From: Lepeophtheirus salmonis
Taxonomy: Eukaryota > Arthropoda > Copepoda > Siphonostomatoida > Caligidae
Assembly: GCF_016086655.4 (NCBI RefSeq)
Contig: NC_052135.2
Location: forward strand, 19,992,363 to 20,056,362
Length of the DNA stretch: 64,000 bases
Direction of reading: 5' to 3'
The notes under the pieces were generated by a model. That model was not told the origin of the DNA, did no database searches, and saw only the letters and a list, made by a program, of their open reading frames with translations. Below, in pieces: positions 37,228 through 47,684 of this stretch (its first letter is position 1; each line of letters opens with the position of its first letter). The position numbers and the translations under genes were made by a program.

Positions 37228-37675
37228 AATCCGGCCAGTCTGAACGGAAGTTTTAAAATGCAAGAAGCGAAAGAAGAGGAATGCCCCGGAGACCAGGATA
37301 AGCATCGTCCTATAACTTTCTTCAGCGATGAGAAGAGGGGGACCGTAAACATTAGATTCTTAGCCTACATGAAGGAGAAGGTGGTTGGTCTACACAACCA
37401 AGTTAACGGTCTCGGTCATGACGTTGAGAAGAGGGGGACCGGGGGCTCATTGTGTCCAATAGCACGGTGATACCGCCGATCTATTTCAATAAAAGAAGAG
37501 TGTGTCGGCCCTGACAAGTACTGCAAGGTGCTGAAGGAAAAATTCATCACTTGGGTGAAAGCCAACGATAGGGGCAACGGGTTCACCTTCCAGCAGGACC
37601 TACCCCCTGCTCACAAGGCCAAGAAGACCTTCTCCTTGATCAAGGAGGAAAACATCTCATTTTTTTTCAGGGGAT
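37228..37675 (+). pseudogene. Mariner-type transposase fragment (middle part)
   Basis: The catalytic middle of a Tc1/mariner transposase in two main frames. RPITFFSDEKRGTVN carries the first catalytic Asp (about 37308-37350), then RFLAYMKEKV. After a frame change come VIPPIYFNKRRV, DKYCKVLKEKFITWVKANDR and FTFQQDLPPAHKAKKT (second catalytic Asp, about 37585-37632), ending at KEENISFFF. The third Asp region and C-terminus are missing. A 16-bp direct repeat GAGAAGAGGGGGACCG (37331 and 37425) flanks part of the damaged stretch. No N-terminal helix-turn-helix and no inverted ends were found. Confidence 0.85.
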
Positions 37676-37739
37676 TATATAATGTGTATTATAGAATAAA
37701 TAACACTTTCATAAATAACTTTTGAATAAATGTGAAAGT

Positions 37740-38505
37740 CTTTGAATACATAATATTTCGTGTTTGATATTGGTAAAAGGAGAATTAAAAACTCAGTAAT
37801 GAACAAATCACGGTTTAAACAATATGATAATTATTTTCTTAGTAAAATTGACAAATTCTATTTGAATAAGGAATGAAGTTAAAAGTAGGATTTCATATGA
37901 GGCTTTAGGGTGGCTTCTGAGGTCAATGCAAGATCAATTAAACAATTGTGTTTATATGCATTAACCTAATACACACTATTTAATCCTAACGGTACACATA
38001 TCATAAATTTATAAAAGTACATGGGCGCAGGATCTAAAAAGAGGAAAAGTTTGGGAGAAAGATTACAGTTGGTAACCCTAGATTAAAGTATTAAAAAATC
38101 TTATATATAGGTACATTGAATGTTCAAATCATATAGTGTTGTGTTTAGGTTTGAGTTTTGTAGACCGATCTTGAAGTAAATTAGGTCTAAAAATAATTTA
38201 TTTCTGGTCAATACCAAAGACAAAAAAATTGTATTTGTATTGTGATTGTGTTTCTAGAAAAAAGCAATTGAGGTCGAACTGTGGAAAAAATTGGGTAAGA
38301 GACAGAGTCTCATTACCAGATTATACCTAGTAAATAGCCCATTAATAGTTATGTCAATGTGTAATACAATCTGTGACGATAACTTTAAGCAAAGTTATCT
38401 CGATGAAGGGATATATTTTGTCCGATTCGGTCACCAACGCATTTTTAAATATTGAGACGGGTCTGGTCTCTAAAAAACATACAACGTATATATATATATA
38501 AGTAC
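37740..38505. other. AT-rich DNA, nothing firm
   Basis: No gene seen. GGTC/GACC-bearing sequence at 38150-38480 loosely recalls the interior of the MITE at 32.3-32.7 kb, but I could not align it convincingly. Confidence 0.35.
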
Positions 38506-38510
38506 GAGAA

Positions 38511-38624
38511 CTGTGGCGCTTAATCTGGTTTCGATCGAACCATAGGGGTGGGGTATAGCTCTACACATCCAACTCATAGGCTTTCGGATATCACACTCCG
38601 CTTGACCAATTAAGTGGGGCACAG
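38511..38624 (-). other. tRNA-like foldback sequence
   Basis: The outer arms CTGTGGCGCTTAATCTGG and, reverse-complemented from the far end, CTGTGCCCCACTTAATTGG pair imperfectly. On the minus strand the sequence has an A-box-like TTGGTCAAGCGGAGTG and a B-box-like GGTTCGATC near the end, about 75 nt apart. It does not fold into a proper cloverleaf by eye, so a tRNA-derived SINE head or pseudogene is more likely than a working tRNA. Confidence 0.35.
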
Positions 38625-38629
38625 TGAAT

Positions 38630-38684
38630 GTTTATATGAAACTGTTGGTGTTCAGCACCTTCAACAAGGTTAAGAATCACTGTT
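38630..38684 (-). repeat. hAT-like element terminus
   Basis: On the minus strand it begins CAGTGATTCTTAACCTTGTT and continues GAAGGTGCTGAACACCAAC, the style of hAT terminal repeats that start CAGTGRTTCTYAACC. No partner end was found, so it is a fragment. It abuts the tRNA-like foldback. Confidence 0.45.
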
Positions 38685-38869
38685 CTAGGGGGGGTGAGGC
38701 TGGTATCCAACAAATACTTATATTTAGACAGATAATGTTCAAACTTTTTTTTGGTAGGGTGAATAGACATAATGAACATCTTCTTGAAATTTCATTGAAA
38801 TATATCAATTATAAGACACGTAAATATATGATTTTTATAGTGTTTGTCAATTTTTCCAATTTTCCTTAG

Positions 38870-39475
38870 GCCTTGTGTAACTTACATATTTCAATGAAAT
38901 TGCGCAGATGTGTTCATTAAGATTATACACAGTTTCCAAAAAAGGTTAAGATTGTTTGGAAATATTTGGAGCATCTGCCTTACTCAAATAAGCTTTATCT
39001 ACTGAATTTTGCTTTCAGTAGAAACTAAGACTTATATAGTTGGATGAAAGAAGCATTCAATAAATTATATAATGGAAATATGTATATGCATATTTTTATT
39101 TATTTTTTATTTTTTGCAAAAACAACGAAAATATGAAATGATTGATAGTTGTTCATAAGTTATAATTAATTTTCCAAAGATTTATTGTTTTCTTCCGTGT
39201 TATGTAATTTGCAAGTTATTTTATTTTACTTTTTTTTTTTCGAATGGATATTAATTACATTTGCTATAATATATAATAGCAGTTACTGCTACAGTCATAT
39301 GTATGTATTGAACAAAACCTCTATGTCTACATATATGTACATTATTGTAAAGCTCCAAAATTTAAGTATTTTCTCACGAACGGATTTTTTTTATATTTGG
39401 AAACATGAATGGTGTTTATCCCAAACTGTTATAATTATTCTTTAATTTTTGAGAATACCTATAACATACAGGTTT
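38870..39475. other. AT-rich DNA, nothing recognised
   Basis: The frame at 39185-39445 has no motif and is not supported. Confidence 0.4.
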
Positions 39476-39477
39476 AA

Positions 39478-39690
39478 AATAAAAACGTGTTCTTATGAAT
39501 GACGGAAAGTAGCTGATTATTTTTTTGAGGAGTTATAAATGCAAGTTCATGTAGGACTCAGAGTAGAGTTGAGAATCGACATGGGAGTAATTACTGCCTA
39601 CGGATTTGGGTTTGTGTCTATTTCTTTGCAGGCAATCATTATTATTTAATGATGGAAAGGGAACAGCTAAATACAAAATGTGTATGTGCT
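39478..39690 (-). repeat. Interspersed repeat family A, copy 6
   Basis: Reverse-strand copy: TTCTTATGAATGACGGAAAG, TAGGACTCAGAGTAGAGTTG, GAGAATCGACATGGGAGTAA and TTTGTGTCTATTTCTTTGC are the inverse of the core blocks. Confidence 0.7.
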
Positions 39691-39954
39691 TAGACAGAGA
39701 GTAACACTTAGGATATGTTGGAGAGAGTTATAAATAGGGATGTGAAAATTGTCGAAATTCTAGTGAGCATACATTTAATAAAATGATAATTTGGTAACCT
39801 GCGATATATTAACGCTCTTATTCCTTCTATATTACTCTATTTTGAAATTTCAAATATATAAGTGACCATAGAGCATTGTATGTTTTTTATTTAAATCTAT
39901 GTTTATATTAATGTTTCCATCATATACTTTTCTCATTTATTTACCCTCGCAAGG

Positions 39955-40145
39955 ATTTGGACAATTGTCACATCCTTGTTGGACTCAGAGTAGAATTGAG
40001 GAACGACGTCGGAGTCACTCCTGCCTATGTCCTTGCTAGATACAAAGTGGGACTTGTGCTTGTTTTCTTGATCGCAACTAATCTAATAGAATGTCATGGC
40101 AGCTAAACTGCTTTTTCTCAAAATATTATTCAAACTGTCAGGGTT
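39955..40145 (-). repeat. Interspersed repeat family A, copy 7
   Basis: Lies about 270 bp from copy 6 in the same orientation: CATCCTTGTTGGACTCAGAG, TAGAATTGAGGAACGACGTC and GGAGTCACTCCTGCC. The outer end TATTCAAACTGTCAGGGTTA (about 40124) matches the left end of copy 4 inverted. The part with the CTCCGTCATTTATG block is missing. Confidence 0.7.
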
Positions 40146-40149
40146 ACCA

Positions 40150-41750
40150 AGTCAATTTTTTGGGATTTATTTTATATTCCAAAAATGCTTAGGATATATG
40201 TTACAACTAAAAGTGTATTATGTACGAGTACATAAAAGTGATTCTAAAGATTCAAATTTTCATACATTTTTAAAGCATGAATCATTCAAATTATCTTTAG
40301 GGATTGTACCTTATTAATTACACTTGTGTTCACTTTGACATTTATGAGATAAATCAATCATTGCGATGCTCTGTAAGTAGGACACACCTACAATCTACAT
40401 ACATATGTATCTAGCTTTGAATATTTCGAACGTACAACTTTATGGCGATACACCTGTCTCAACAGTTTTTGACCTTGTCAACCTCAATAATCATTTCTAT
40501 AATAATTGCACCACCGTCCGAGAGCTATAATTATTTTCAAATGATACACTATAATAAGAATAATATTGCAATGTAAAATGATAAATTATTGGCCTTGATA
40601 AATATTTAGATTGATGGATTTCATTGGATAATTTCAAATTACCAGCTTTCCTCGGTGTTATTTATGACTATGATCCTATTCTTTGTATAATAGAGATTCA
40701 AAGGTACTTAACAAACTATATATTTGGTGCATCAACACAAAAGCAATCTTGGACAAAAATTAAAATAAGTAGAAATAACCAATTTATTGTTTTACTTCCT
40801 AAACATAAAAGAGTCATTAATTAATTGACTTTTTCGGTCAATTATGAGCTTAATTTTATAACTTGTGTGAATTATATAATTATACAATTATATAACTGAT
40901 TGATAATATTTACTATCTTAATGTATATTTTACATAAATTTTGCGAAATATCATCCAAGCTTACTTTGTTGTTAACGGGCCACATATAATAGTGTTGAGG
41001 TTTGTCTAGAAATCATAGACTGGTTTGAGCTCCTTATGTATTTTATAATTCAGTTCGTTTAAAGAATTTATAAGTAATGAATGAATGTTATGGTTGTTTG
41101 GAGTAGTTGTTGAGCAATAAAACTTTCAAGTTCGAAACGGAAAATTATTATTAGTTCTATAAACCATCAAAATTTTAATACTAAAATAAATAAAAACTTC
41201 AATTAAAATAGGACTTAGGCTGATTGTCTAACCATAGGCATAATATATAAGATACAATAAATATTTATAATAATCCCTAATCTAATTTCCTTAATCCCAT
41301 CACAAAAACTTGGTAAAACATTGAGCTTTAGTAGGTTCATATACATTTAATTAAGGGATTGATTATATTGAACGAATATACATATGATGTTATAATAAAT
41401 GTCTGAGAAGGATTTTCGCATAACTCCTTAAATACGGTGAAATAGAGTCATAAATATCCAAAATAAATATGTTAATTGTACATAATTTTTAATATATGTG
41501 TTTTAACATTACAAAAATCAAATAGAATCATCCAAAATCTTCTCAAGTGATATCAAAGGCATATTTGTAATGGAAAAATTCAAAATACTGACTTAGATGT
41601 ATATAATTATTATCTCGTATTTGATGAGATATCTTAATTAATAATAATATGTATCACTGGTATTTACGTCATTAAGTTAAATCAAGTACTCCTTGGTTTA
41701 ATTAATAATAGCATTTGTATGGTTGTTAAAATGTTTGGTCGTATAGTTGC
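40150..41750. other. AT-rich DNA, no gene seen
   Basis: Frames at 40096 and 40624 have no recognisable domain. GTTAACGGGCCACATATAAT near 40972 recalls GTTGACGCGCCACATTTAAT at 17536, possibly one more diffuse repeat. Confidence 0.4.
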
Positions 41751-41762
41751 TATTTATTGTAA

Positions 41763-41962
41763 TAGGGGGTGAAATACTGCGGTAGATGGCCTGGAGGGGG
41801 AAAGGCTTGAGGATAAAATGAGGCAATTGATCGGGTGTTAAAGGACGGGGGGTAGTTGGTCGGGGGTAAGGGCCCTACAACCGTATGGTACTGTGTGTAT
41901 GATGCATAAGGAAGAAAAAAAGGACTAAGAACGAATAAAATTGTTGTTGTTGTAAAAGTTTA
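41763..41962 (+). other. G-rich island ending in AATAAA-(TTG)n
   Basis: A GC-rich patch within AT-rich DNA. G runs of 3-6 occur at about 41765, 41796, 41833, 41847, 41862 and 41869, followed by AATAAAATTGTTGTTGTTGT at 41935. The layout (G-rich 3' part, polyadenylation-like hexamer, short simple repeat tail) resembles a retroelement tail, but no coding remnant is attached, so identity stays open. Confidence 0.4.
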
Positions 41963-41969
41963 TCATGAA

Positions 41970-43020
41970 ATACATTTTTAGGGTTCATTGGACAACATTT
42001 GCAAAGCATAAATCGTAAAATATCCGACCAAGTATTTCTTCAATATTTATATAACGGTTAATTTAATGAATTATGTATAACTGGTGTGATTACTTGCCAT
42101 TACTCAAAGTTATTTGTTTAACTATAACACATTATTTTTATAATTCCTTTGTTACACACATTCATTATTTAGTCAATTTGAAAAATTAAATCTATTTATA
42201 TCATTTAAGAATAATTCTGCAGAAGTTTGAATTTAAACATATATTTCAAAATCATTAGTTTTTAAAAAAATATATTTGATAGAAAATTCTAATAAAATTA
42301 TTCAAAGTTGCAAACACAAATACTAATGTTCTTATTTTCAAACAATTTTTTATTACTTCCGTATTGCGTTAAGATATAAACACAATTTTTTTATCAACTT
42401 TTGAGCATCCAAGGCATTACTGATCATAATAAAAACACGGTTTTGACAAATCCATGGAATTAATCGGTGTAATTGAAGGCTGTAATAGTATTCTTTGGAT
42501 AAAAACATCTTCTTCAGCAAAGTTGCCTGTAATTAAAGTTGCTTCTTAAACATTCTAATAACCATCATATTGTACATGGTACTATGTTGTACAAGTTTCA
42601 ATCCAAACATATTGTATGTAAAAACATTTACAATGAAAAATTTACACGTTTACTTCTGATATGAATAATACAATATTTGAAGTTCCAATGAATGTTTAAT
42701 AAGTTAACTTTGTATTCAAATAAAGAATATTATTGGATACAAATATTATATGACACATGATAAAGTTTAAGTTTTAAATATCCTAACATATATAAATGAG
42801 CAACAAATGATAAATTATTCATACATAGATCAAAAAATGATCAATTTTCATTTTATAAATTAAGAATTTATTAGAAACCCCATAATAATTGAATAAAAAA
42901 TTATGAAGCGTACATATTTAATTCACTAGAGTGCTAGAGTTTATAACTTGAGTAGAAAATTGTTTTTGGTCATTTTTGAGTGCTTCAGCAGAAAAAATTA
43001 AACAATGTTTATTTCAAAGT
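41970..43020. other. AT-rich DNA upstream of hAT remnant
   Basis: No gene and, importantly, no CAGTGGAGGATAAAGG-like left terminus for the hAT element that follows. Confidence 0.5.
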
Positions 43021-43026
43021 GGCAAA

Positions 43027-45415
43027 ATGTCCGACAAGAAACTCAGTGGTGCTCAGAAACGTAAAGTGCAGCGTGAGAAAGAAAAAAGGGACAAAAAATT
43101 ATTAATGAGGAATCCAAAGCTAATAGGGTATTTTAAGTCTGGGGGTTGTCAGGGTCAAGATGTGGAGGCGGATGACGCTAACGGCGCCTCATCCTTGTCT
43201 TTGCTTGCAAATGAGGAGGGTCCGACAGTGTTCGAGTGTTACTAAGGTGTCGAGAACAGAACCGGCAGAAACAGCGGGTTGTGCTTCTGTTGTCCATGAT
43301 GTGATACCCTCAAATAATCCCTCCGTGAGTGTTTACCTGTTACTGCAGAGAGTGCACAAGACGGCAGAAATCCTCCTAACATTACCTTGAGCTCGGATCC
43401 TGCGTACTTTGAAAAAATTGATGAAGATATGAGGAAATACTGGATTAAAATAGGACCTGAAACATGTCAGAATAAAGATGCAGATGTGGTTGCATCTGAA
43501 AGACAACACAAACACCAAAAAAGATACTTCTCTAAAACTTTGTCTACAATAAAACTGGCAAATAGCGAAAGTATGGAAAGAGAATGGTTGCTGTATTCCC
43601 CCTCAAAAGGATCTGTATTTTGTTTCGCATGCAAATAATTCAGTCATAGTAATTTTCATTCAGCGTTCACGGCTGGCTATAGTGACTCGAAGAACCCAAC
43701 CACGCCCCTCACTGAACACGAAGGATCGAAGAGCCCAAAAAATGCCATGGTAGCCTTTGTTACACGCTGTACTTACGCTGGATGCATGGATACTGAAGTA
43801 AAGAAACAATTTGACTGTGAATGTGAATACTGGATGGAAGTTTTAAACAGGGTGGTTGTGGGGGTTAAGTTTTTGGCAGAGTGAGGACTACCATTCAGAG
43901 GACACTGTGAAATTTTTGGACAAGATGATAATGGGAATTTCATAAGAGTTCTGAAAATCATCGATGAGTTTGACCCATCGATGAAAGCCCATATTGAAAA
44001 ATATGGCAATGCTGGTAAGTGAACACTTTCCTATATGTCGTCAACAACATGTTTGGAGTTTATTGAGCTGATGGAGGAGCAGGTCATTGAAGAGATCATC
44101 GGGGAAATGAAAGTGGAAGAGTACTTTTATATAAGTGTCGATTCAACGCCAGATGTGACCACATATATAAGCTGACATTCATCATGATATATGTGTCACC
44201 CAATGGCAGGATTCAGGAGCGTTTTGTTAAGTTTCTGGCTATTCAAAGTCACTCAAGTGAGTCACTCTCTGGTCTGTTCTTGGTGTTTTGTAGGACATGG
44301 GTATTGATATAAATAACTGCAGAGGCCAATGCTACAATAATGGCACCAATATGTCTTGTACATAGAATGACCTTAGTAACGCATTAAACAGATCGCCTCT
44401 TTGGCTGAATGGGTACTGTGCGCTGCACACACACACTTCATTTAGTTGGGGTTAAGAGTGATAACTGCTGTCTTGAGACGGAGGATTTTTTTTTTTACTA
44501 CGTACAGACACTTTTTAATTTTTCCTCCAAATCCTAATCCCGTTGGCAGGTTATTCCAGTGGGTTTACAGTCCAATGATAACCACAGAATAGAAACTTTA
44601 AAAAGTATGTCTGACACGAGATAATCAGCATATGCATAAGCGACAAAAGCACTGCACGAGAACTATGCAAGGATCAAAAAGTATTTGCTGATGTTAAGTG
44701 ATGACTCCAGCCAAAATCTTATAACTCGAAATGAAACAAAGGCACTCTACAGTAAAACGGAAAAGATAGACAATATATTCCTACGCAACATGTGGAACAT
44801 AATACTGCAACGTTTCTATCAGGCCAGTAGGTATCACTCCTACACATATTTGGATTTCTGAACAACATTCCATCTATCTCCACACAAGACCTCTGTTTAG
44901 TAGCAGCTGATCTCCAGAGGAAATATTCAAGTGATCTAGAAGAAGATTTTGTGGATGAAATTGGGCAGTTCAGAGAATTCATTAAGGGACAGGATGACAC
45001 CGCAGCTAGGTCACTGCTGAGTCATATAAGAGGACGGAGACTACAGTCAGTGTTTCCGAATGTTGATTTAGCACTGATACTCTTTTTGACTTTACCTGTT
45101 ACCAATGACACTGGGGAGCGTTCATTTTTAAAACTTGGACTTGTGAATAATAAGCTGAGATCCACAATGGGTCAACACAGACTCAATCGCCTGTCTTTGA
45201 TGAGCATTGAGAGTGATATTCTTAGAAAACTGGATTTTACCAGCCTCATCAAAGACTTCTCATCCAGGAAAACAAGAAAGAGATCCCTGGAAAATAAGTT
45301 GGGTTTATTTACTGGGCTGCAGTTCTATTACATTGCTGCCCCACACACTCACAGGTTTTCTGCTACTGTATTATTTTTTTTTCTTGAAATTGTATCACTC
45401 TGTCCCACTGCTTGA
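43027..45415 (+). pseudogene. hAT transposase pseudogene, TTF/MYM-zinc-finger type
   Basis: Begins MSDKKLSGAQKRKVQREKEK (43027), a basic N-terminus. It stays open to 43243, then changes frame twice. SSDPAYFEKIDEDMRKYWIK and W-x-LYSPSKGSVFCFACK (to 43635) form the TTF-type zinc-finger region, followed by TAA 43636. In the same frame come TEHEGSKSPKNAMVAF, a TGA at 43882, EKYGNAGK, another TGA and CLEFIELMEEQVIEEI. YFYISVDSTPDVT has the DUF4371-like first catalytic Asp, and after a shift KLTFIMIYVSPNGRIQERFV. CRGQCYNNGTNMSCT is the degenerate GQ-YD-NMSG block. The C-terminus at 44951-45415 is the hAT dimerisation domain: LILFLTLPVTNDTGERSF, LKLGLVNNKLRSTMGQHRLN, RLSLMSIESDILRKLDF. The middle (44480-44940) is badly eroded. 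It resembles zinc-finger MYM protein 1-like hAT transposases. Confidence 0.9.
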
Positions 45416-45610
45416 TTTGTGCAAGGTGGTCTGTGCTGCTGCACATGTGTCTTGGTTCAGAAAACGTAATGTTTGTGAAGCTTGCTGATGTACTTTAAAT
45501 GGTTTTCTCTAGTATTTTTGTTACAAATAAAGGCTGTTATAGGAAATGAGTGTTAAATTACTTTTTTCTGGGAGAACATAATGCATAAGGGGGCCCCAGA
45601 GAAAAAATAG

Positions 45611-45644
45611 CCTAGGGGTCCATAACTACCTTTATCCTCCACTG
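45611..45644 (-). repeat. Right terminal inverted repeat of hAT element
   Basis: The plus strand ends TTTATCCTCCACTG; read inwards from the end it starts CAGTGGAGGATAAAGG, the usual CAGNG form of hAT termini. Confidence 0.7.
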
Positions 45645-45713
45645 ATTATGAGTATTTTAATGGCTACTGAGAGGCGGGTCTCAGTACTTTTTTCTACACC
45701 TGGTATACAACTT
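45645..45713 (+). repeat. 65-bp head of the composite repeat, truncated
   Basis: ATGAGTATTTTAATGGCTAC, then GAGGCGGGTCTCAGTACTTT and CCTGGTATA, matches 1457-1522 at roughly four in five positions. Similarity stops after about 65 bp and no 108-bp units follow. Confidence 0.7.
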
Positions 45714-46024
45714 GTATGTATTTACAACATATTATATAAAAAATTAATTAAATTACAAAGAATCATTCATAAGAATATGAAAGTTTATGATAATTATTCT
45801 AAGATATGTTTGGATGTATATTTTCCAACAAATAGCGTTGTTTGAACTGTTTATATTTAGTTTTTCTAGTTTTTACCGAGTCACTCCAGTAACACAAAAA
45901 TATAGAGATTATTTTGATGTCAGCTTTCCTTTTTTATACTTTTTTCCTCATAATTAGTGTCTTAAATATTGATTAGGAGAATTAAAATTAGTTATTTTAA
46001 AGCTGTGAACAATCATTATCAGCT

Positions 46025-46445
46025 CTATAGTTGGAAAGAATGAACCAATTACAAACTGATTTTGGGTCTTTTTTTCTGTTTCTTTTGAGCTGAAAAGTTT
46101 CGTGACATAAAAAGTGTAAGAATTTCCTTATATATTAGATTAATATCAGACGTCCCTTTATTTTATTACGTAGTATTGTATCAGTCTTTATTTAATCGGA
46201 CCAGTCCTATTGTTAAGACCGTTGGACCTTGGGACTGTCAACTGATGAAAAAAGAAGATATGAAGTTGAGTTACGTCTTCAAAGGCTGACCTTTATAAAT
46301 TTTATTACTGATATCCAATACTTAAGTGGACAGGACTTCAGTCTTCATTCCTAAATAAGTACTTACACAACACTAGTATCACGAAACATTTGTTCAAAAA
46401 AGAAACCAAAAAACGTGTCGAAATCAGTTGGTAGTTAGACAAATA
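46025..46445. repeat. Two termini related to the 7.1-kb MITE
   Basis: At 46030-46085 an inverted-arm-like block (CTATAGTTGGAAAGAATGAA, CAATTACAAACTGATTTTGG). At 46405-46445 a forward-arm-like block (GAAATCAGTTGGTAGTTAGA, then CATACCAACTGC). They point away from each other, so they are ends of two different copies rather than one element. Confidence 0.5.
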
Positions 46446-46596
46446 AATAAATCATACCAACTGCTAATTATCTTTAAAGTAATTCTAGACTATCATTGTT
46501 ATATTATTTATCCACAATACTTAAAATGAATTAAATATATACAAGTGTATGTTTCACAGTATTAAAATTCTATTTAGAATTTTATTTGATACTGTA

Positions 46597-47480
46597 CAGA
46601 GTGCGACCGGGAAATTTTCAGCGTTATTTTTTTAATGTTTCTGCACTAATTAAGGTTTAAAGTGACGTCTCAAGTAATGTTCCTTTACATGTGTCGTTTT
46701 TCTTGGATATTGTTTTGATTTTATCACAATTGAACGAAAAATGAGGGATCATGAATCAAAAAGGGTTTCGGATCTTCTCAACGAGGATGTTGATCCAAAA
46801 AGAATTTCAGACATTGTTGGCCTGACTGTGAGGGCATGTCTAGGTAGTCAAGGAGAATAGGAAAGAAGTCAAAAAGAAGTCAGGAAGTGGAGGAAATGCT
46901 TTCAATACTTTGCTTGGCTAACAAGTTCAACGTGGACAAGATCGCCATCAAGAGGGCAGTTCGTGTTGACCTCAGCCTGAAGAGCTTTGTTGGGACTCCA
47001 AGACATCTCCTCGCCGACAAAATGAAGGCTTTAAGGCTGGAAGGATGCAAAAAGTCCTTAATTACTTGAGGAGTCATCTGTCAACTCTTCTCATACAAGA
47101 AGATCTTAACAGTTGACCTTTGAACAACAGAAACGACAAATTCATAGCAGCAGCACCTAACGAAGTCCAGGGCACCTTCAGTAAAAGAGCATCCGTCCCA
47201 AAAAATATGCTTGAGAGTCGTGGGATATGATGGGAAGAAACTGGATCCCTTCTTCTTCAAGCCCAATGAGATAATCGGGGCTGAGGCCTACTATAAGGTG
47301 CTGATGTGGAGAACCTTGCCCTGGGTGAAGGCTTAATATCCTGAAAACAACTATGTGTAAATCCTAGACGGTGTCCCCTGCCATACGGCAATGAAGACAC
47401 AAAACATATACAAGGAGCACTTTGCTGACTTCTGGGATAAAACCTTCTGGGCCTCTTGCCAAAATTGATTGCTGTTTTTT
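46597..47480 (+). mobile_element. Mariner-type element, 3'-truncated
   Basis: A TA at 46595-46596 is followed by CAGAGTGCGACCGGGAAATT and TTCAGCG, which looks like a left terminal repeat. The transposase remnant starts at 46741. The region of the third catalytic residue, the C-terminus and the right end are missing; the sequence changes to AT-rich DNA after about 47465. Confidence 0.75.
46741..47465 (+). pseudogene. Mariner transposase pseudogene
   Basis: Starts MRDHESKRVSDLLNEDVDPK, RISDIVGLTVR (helix-turn-helix) and reaches TAG at 46858-46860. In shifted frames: ANKFNVDKIAIKRAVRVDLS, LKSFVGTPRHLLADKMKALR to a TGA at 47067-47069, then QLFSYKKILTVDL, where the family has FSDKK: the first catalytic Asp is Tyr (TAC) here. 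Next VVGYDGKKLDPFFFKPNEII and AEAYYKVLMWRTLPWVKA, a TAA, NNYV, another TAA, and ILDGVPCHTAMKTQNIYKEH with the second catalytic Asp kept (about 47367). FWDKTFWAS (about 47440) is the last recognisable part. The third Asp and the C-terminal domain are absent. At least five stops or shifts; not functional. Confidence 0.88.
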
Positions 47481-47684
47481 CGATGACATATTTCATTATA
47501 GTTTTTCTAATAAAAATTATTAGGGTTTTGGTTTTGCTTCTTCATCTCAGAAAATATCCCTGTCGTACTCAGCAGTATAATATTACAAAGTAAAATTTAT
47601 AACAAGTGTACTTATAAATTTTTATATCATAGCCCAAATTTATGTATAGAAATAATCAGCTGTCAATAAATATATATATATATA

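Larger units (their letters stand above)
43027..45644 (+). mobile_element. hAT element, right end present, left end not found
   Basis: Contains a decayed hAT transposase and ends at 45644 with a typical hAT terminus. The reverse complement of the end reads CAGTGGAGGATAAAGGTAGT, then TATGGACCCCTAGG. The next eight bases ATTATGAG would be the target duplication, but no matching left end was found, so the element is truncated or rearranged on the left. It ends directly against a 65-bp sequence shared with 1457-1522. Confidence 0.75.
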
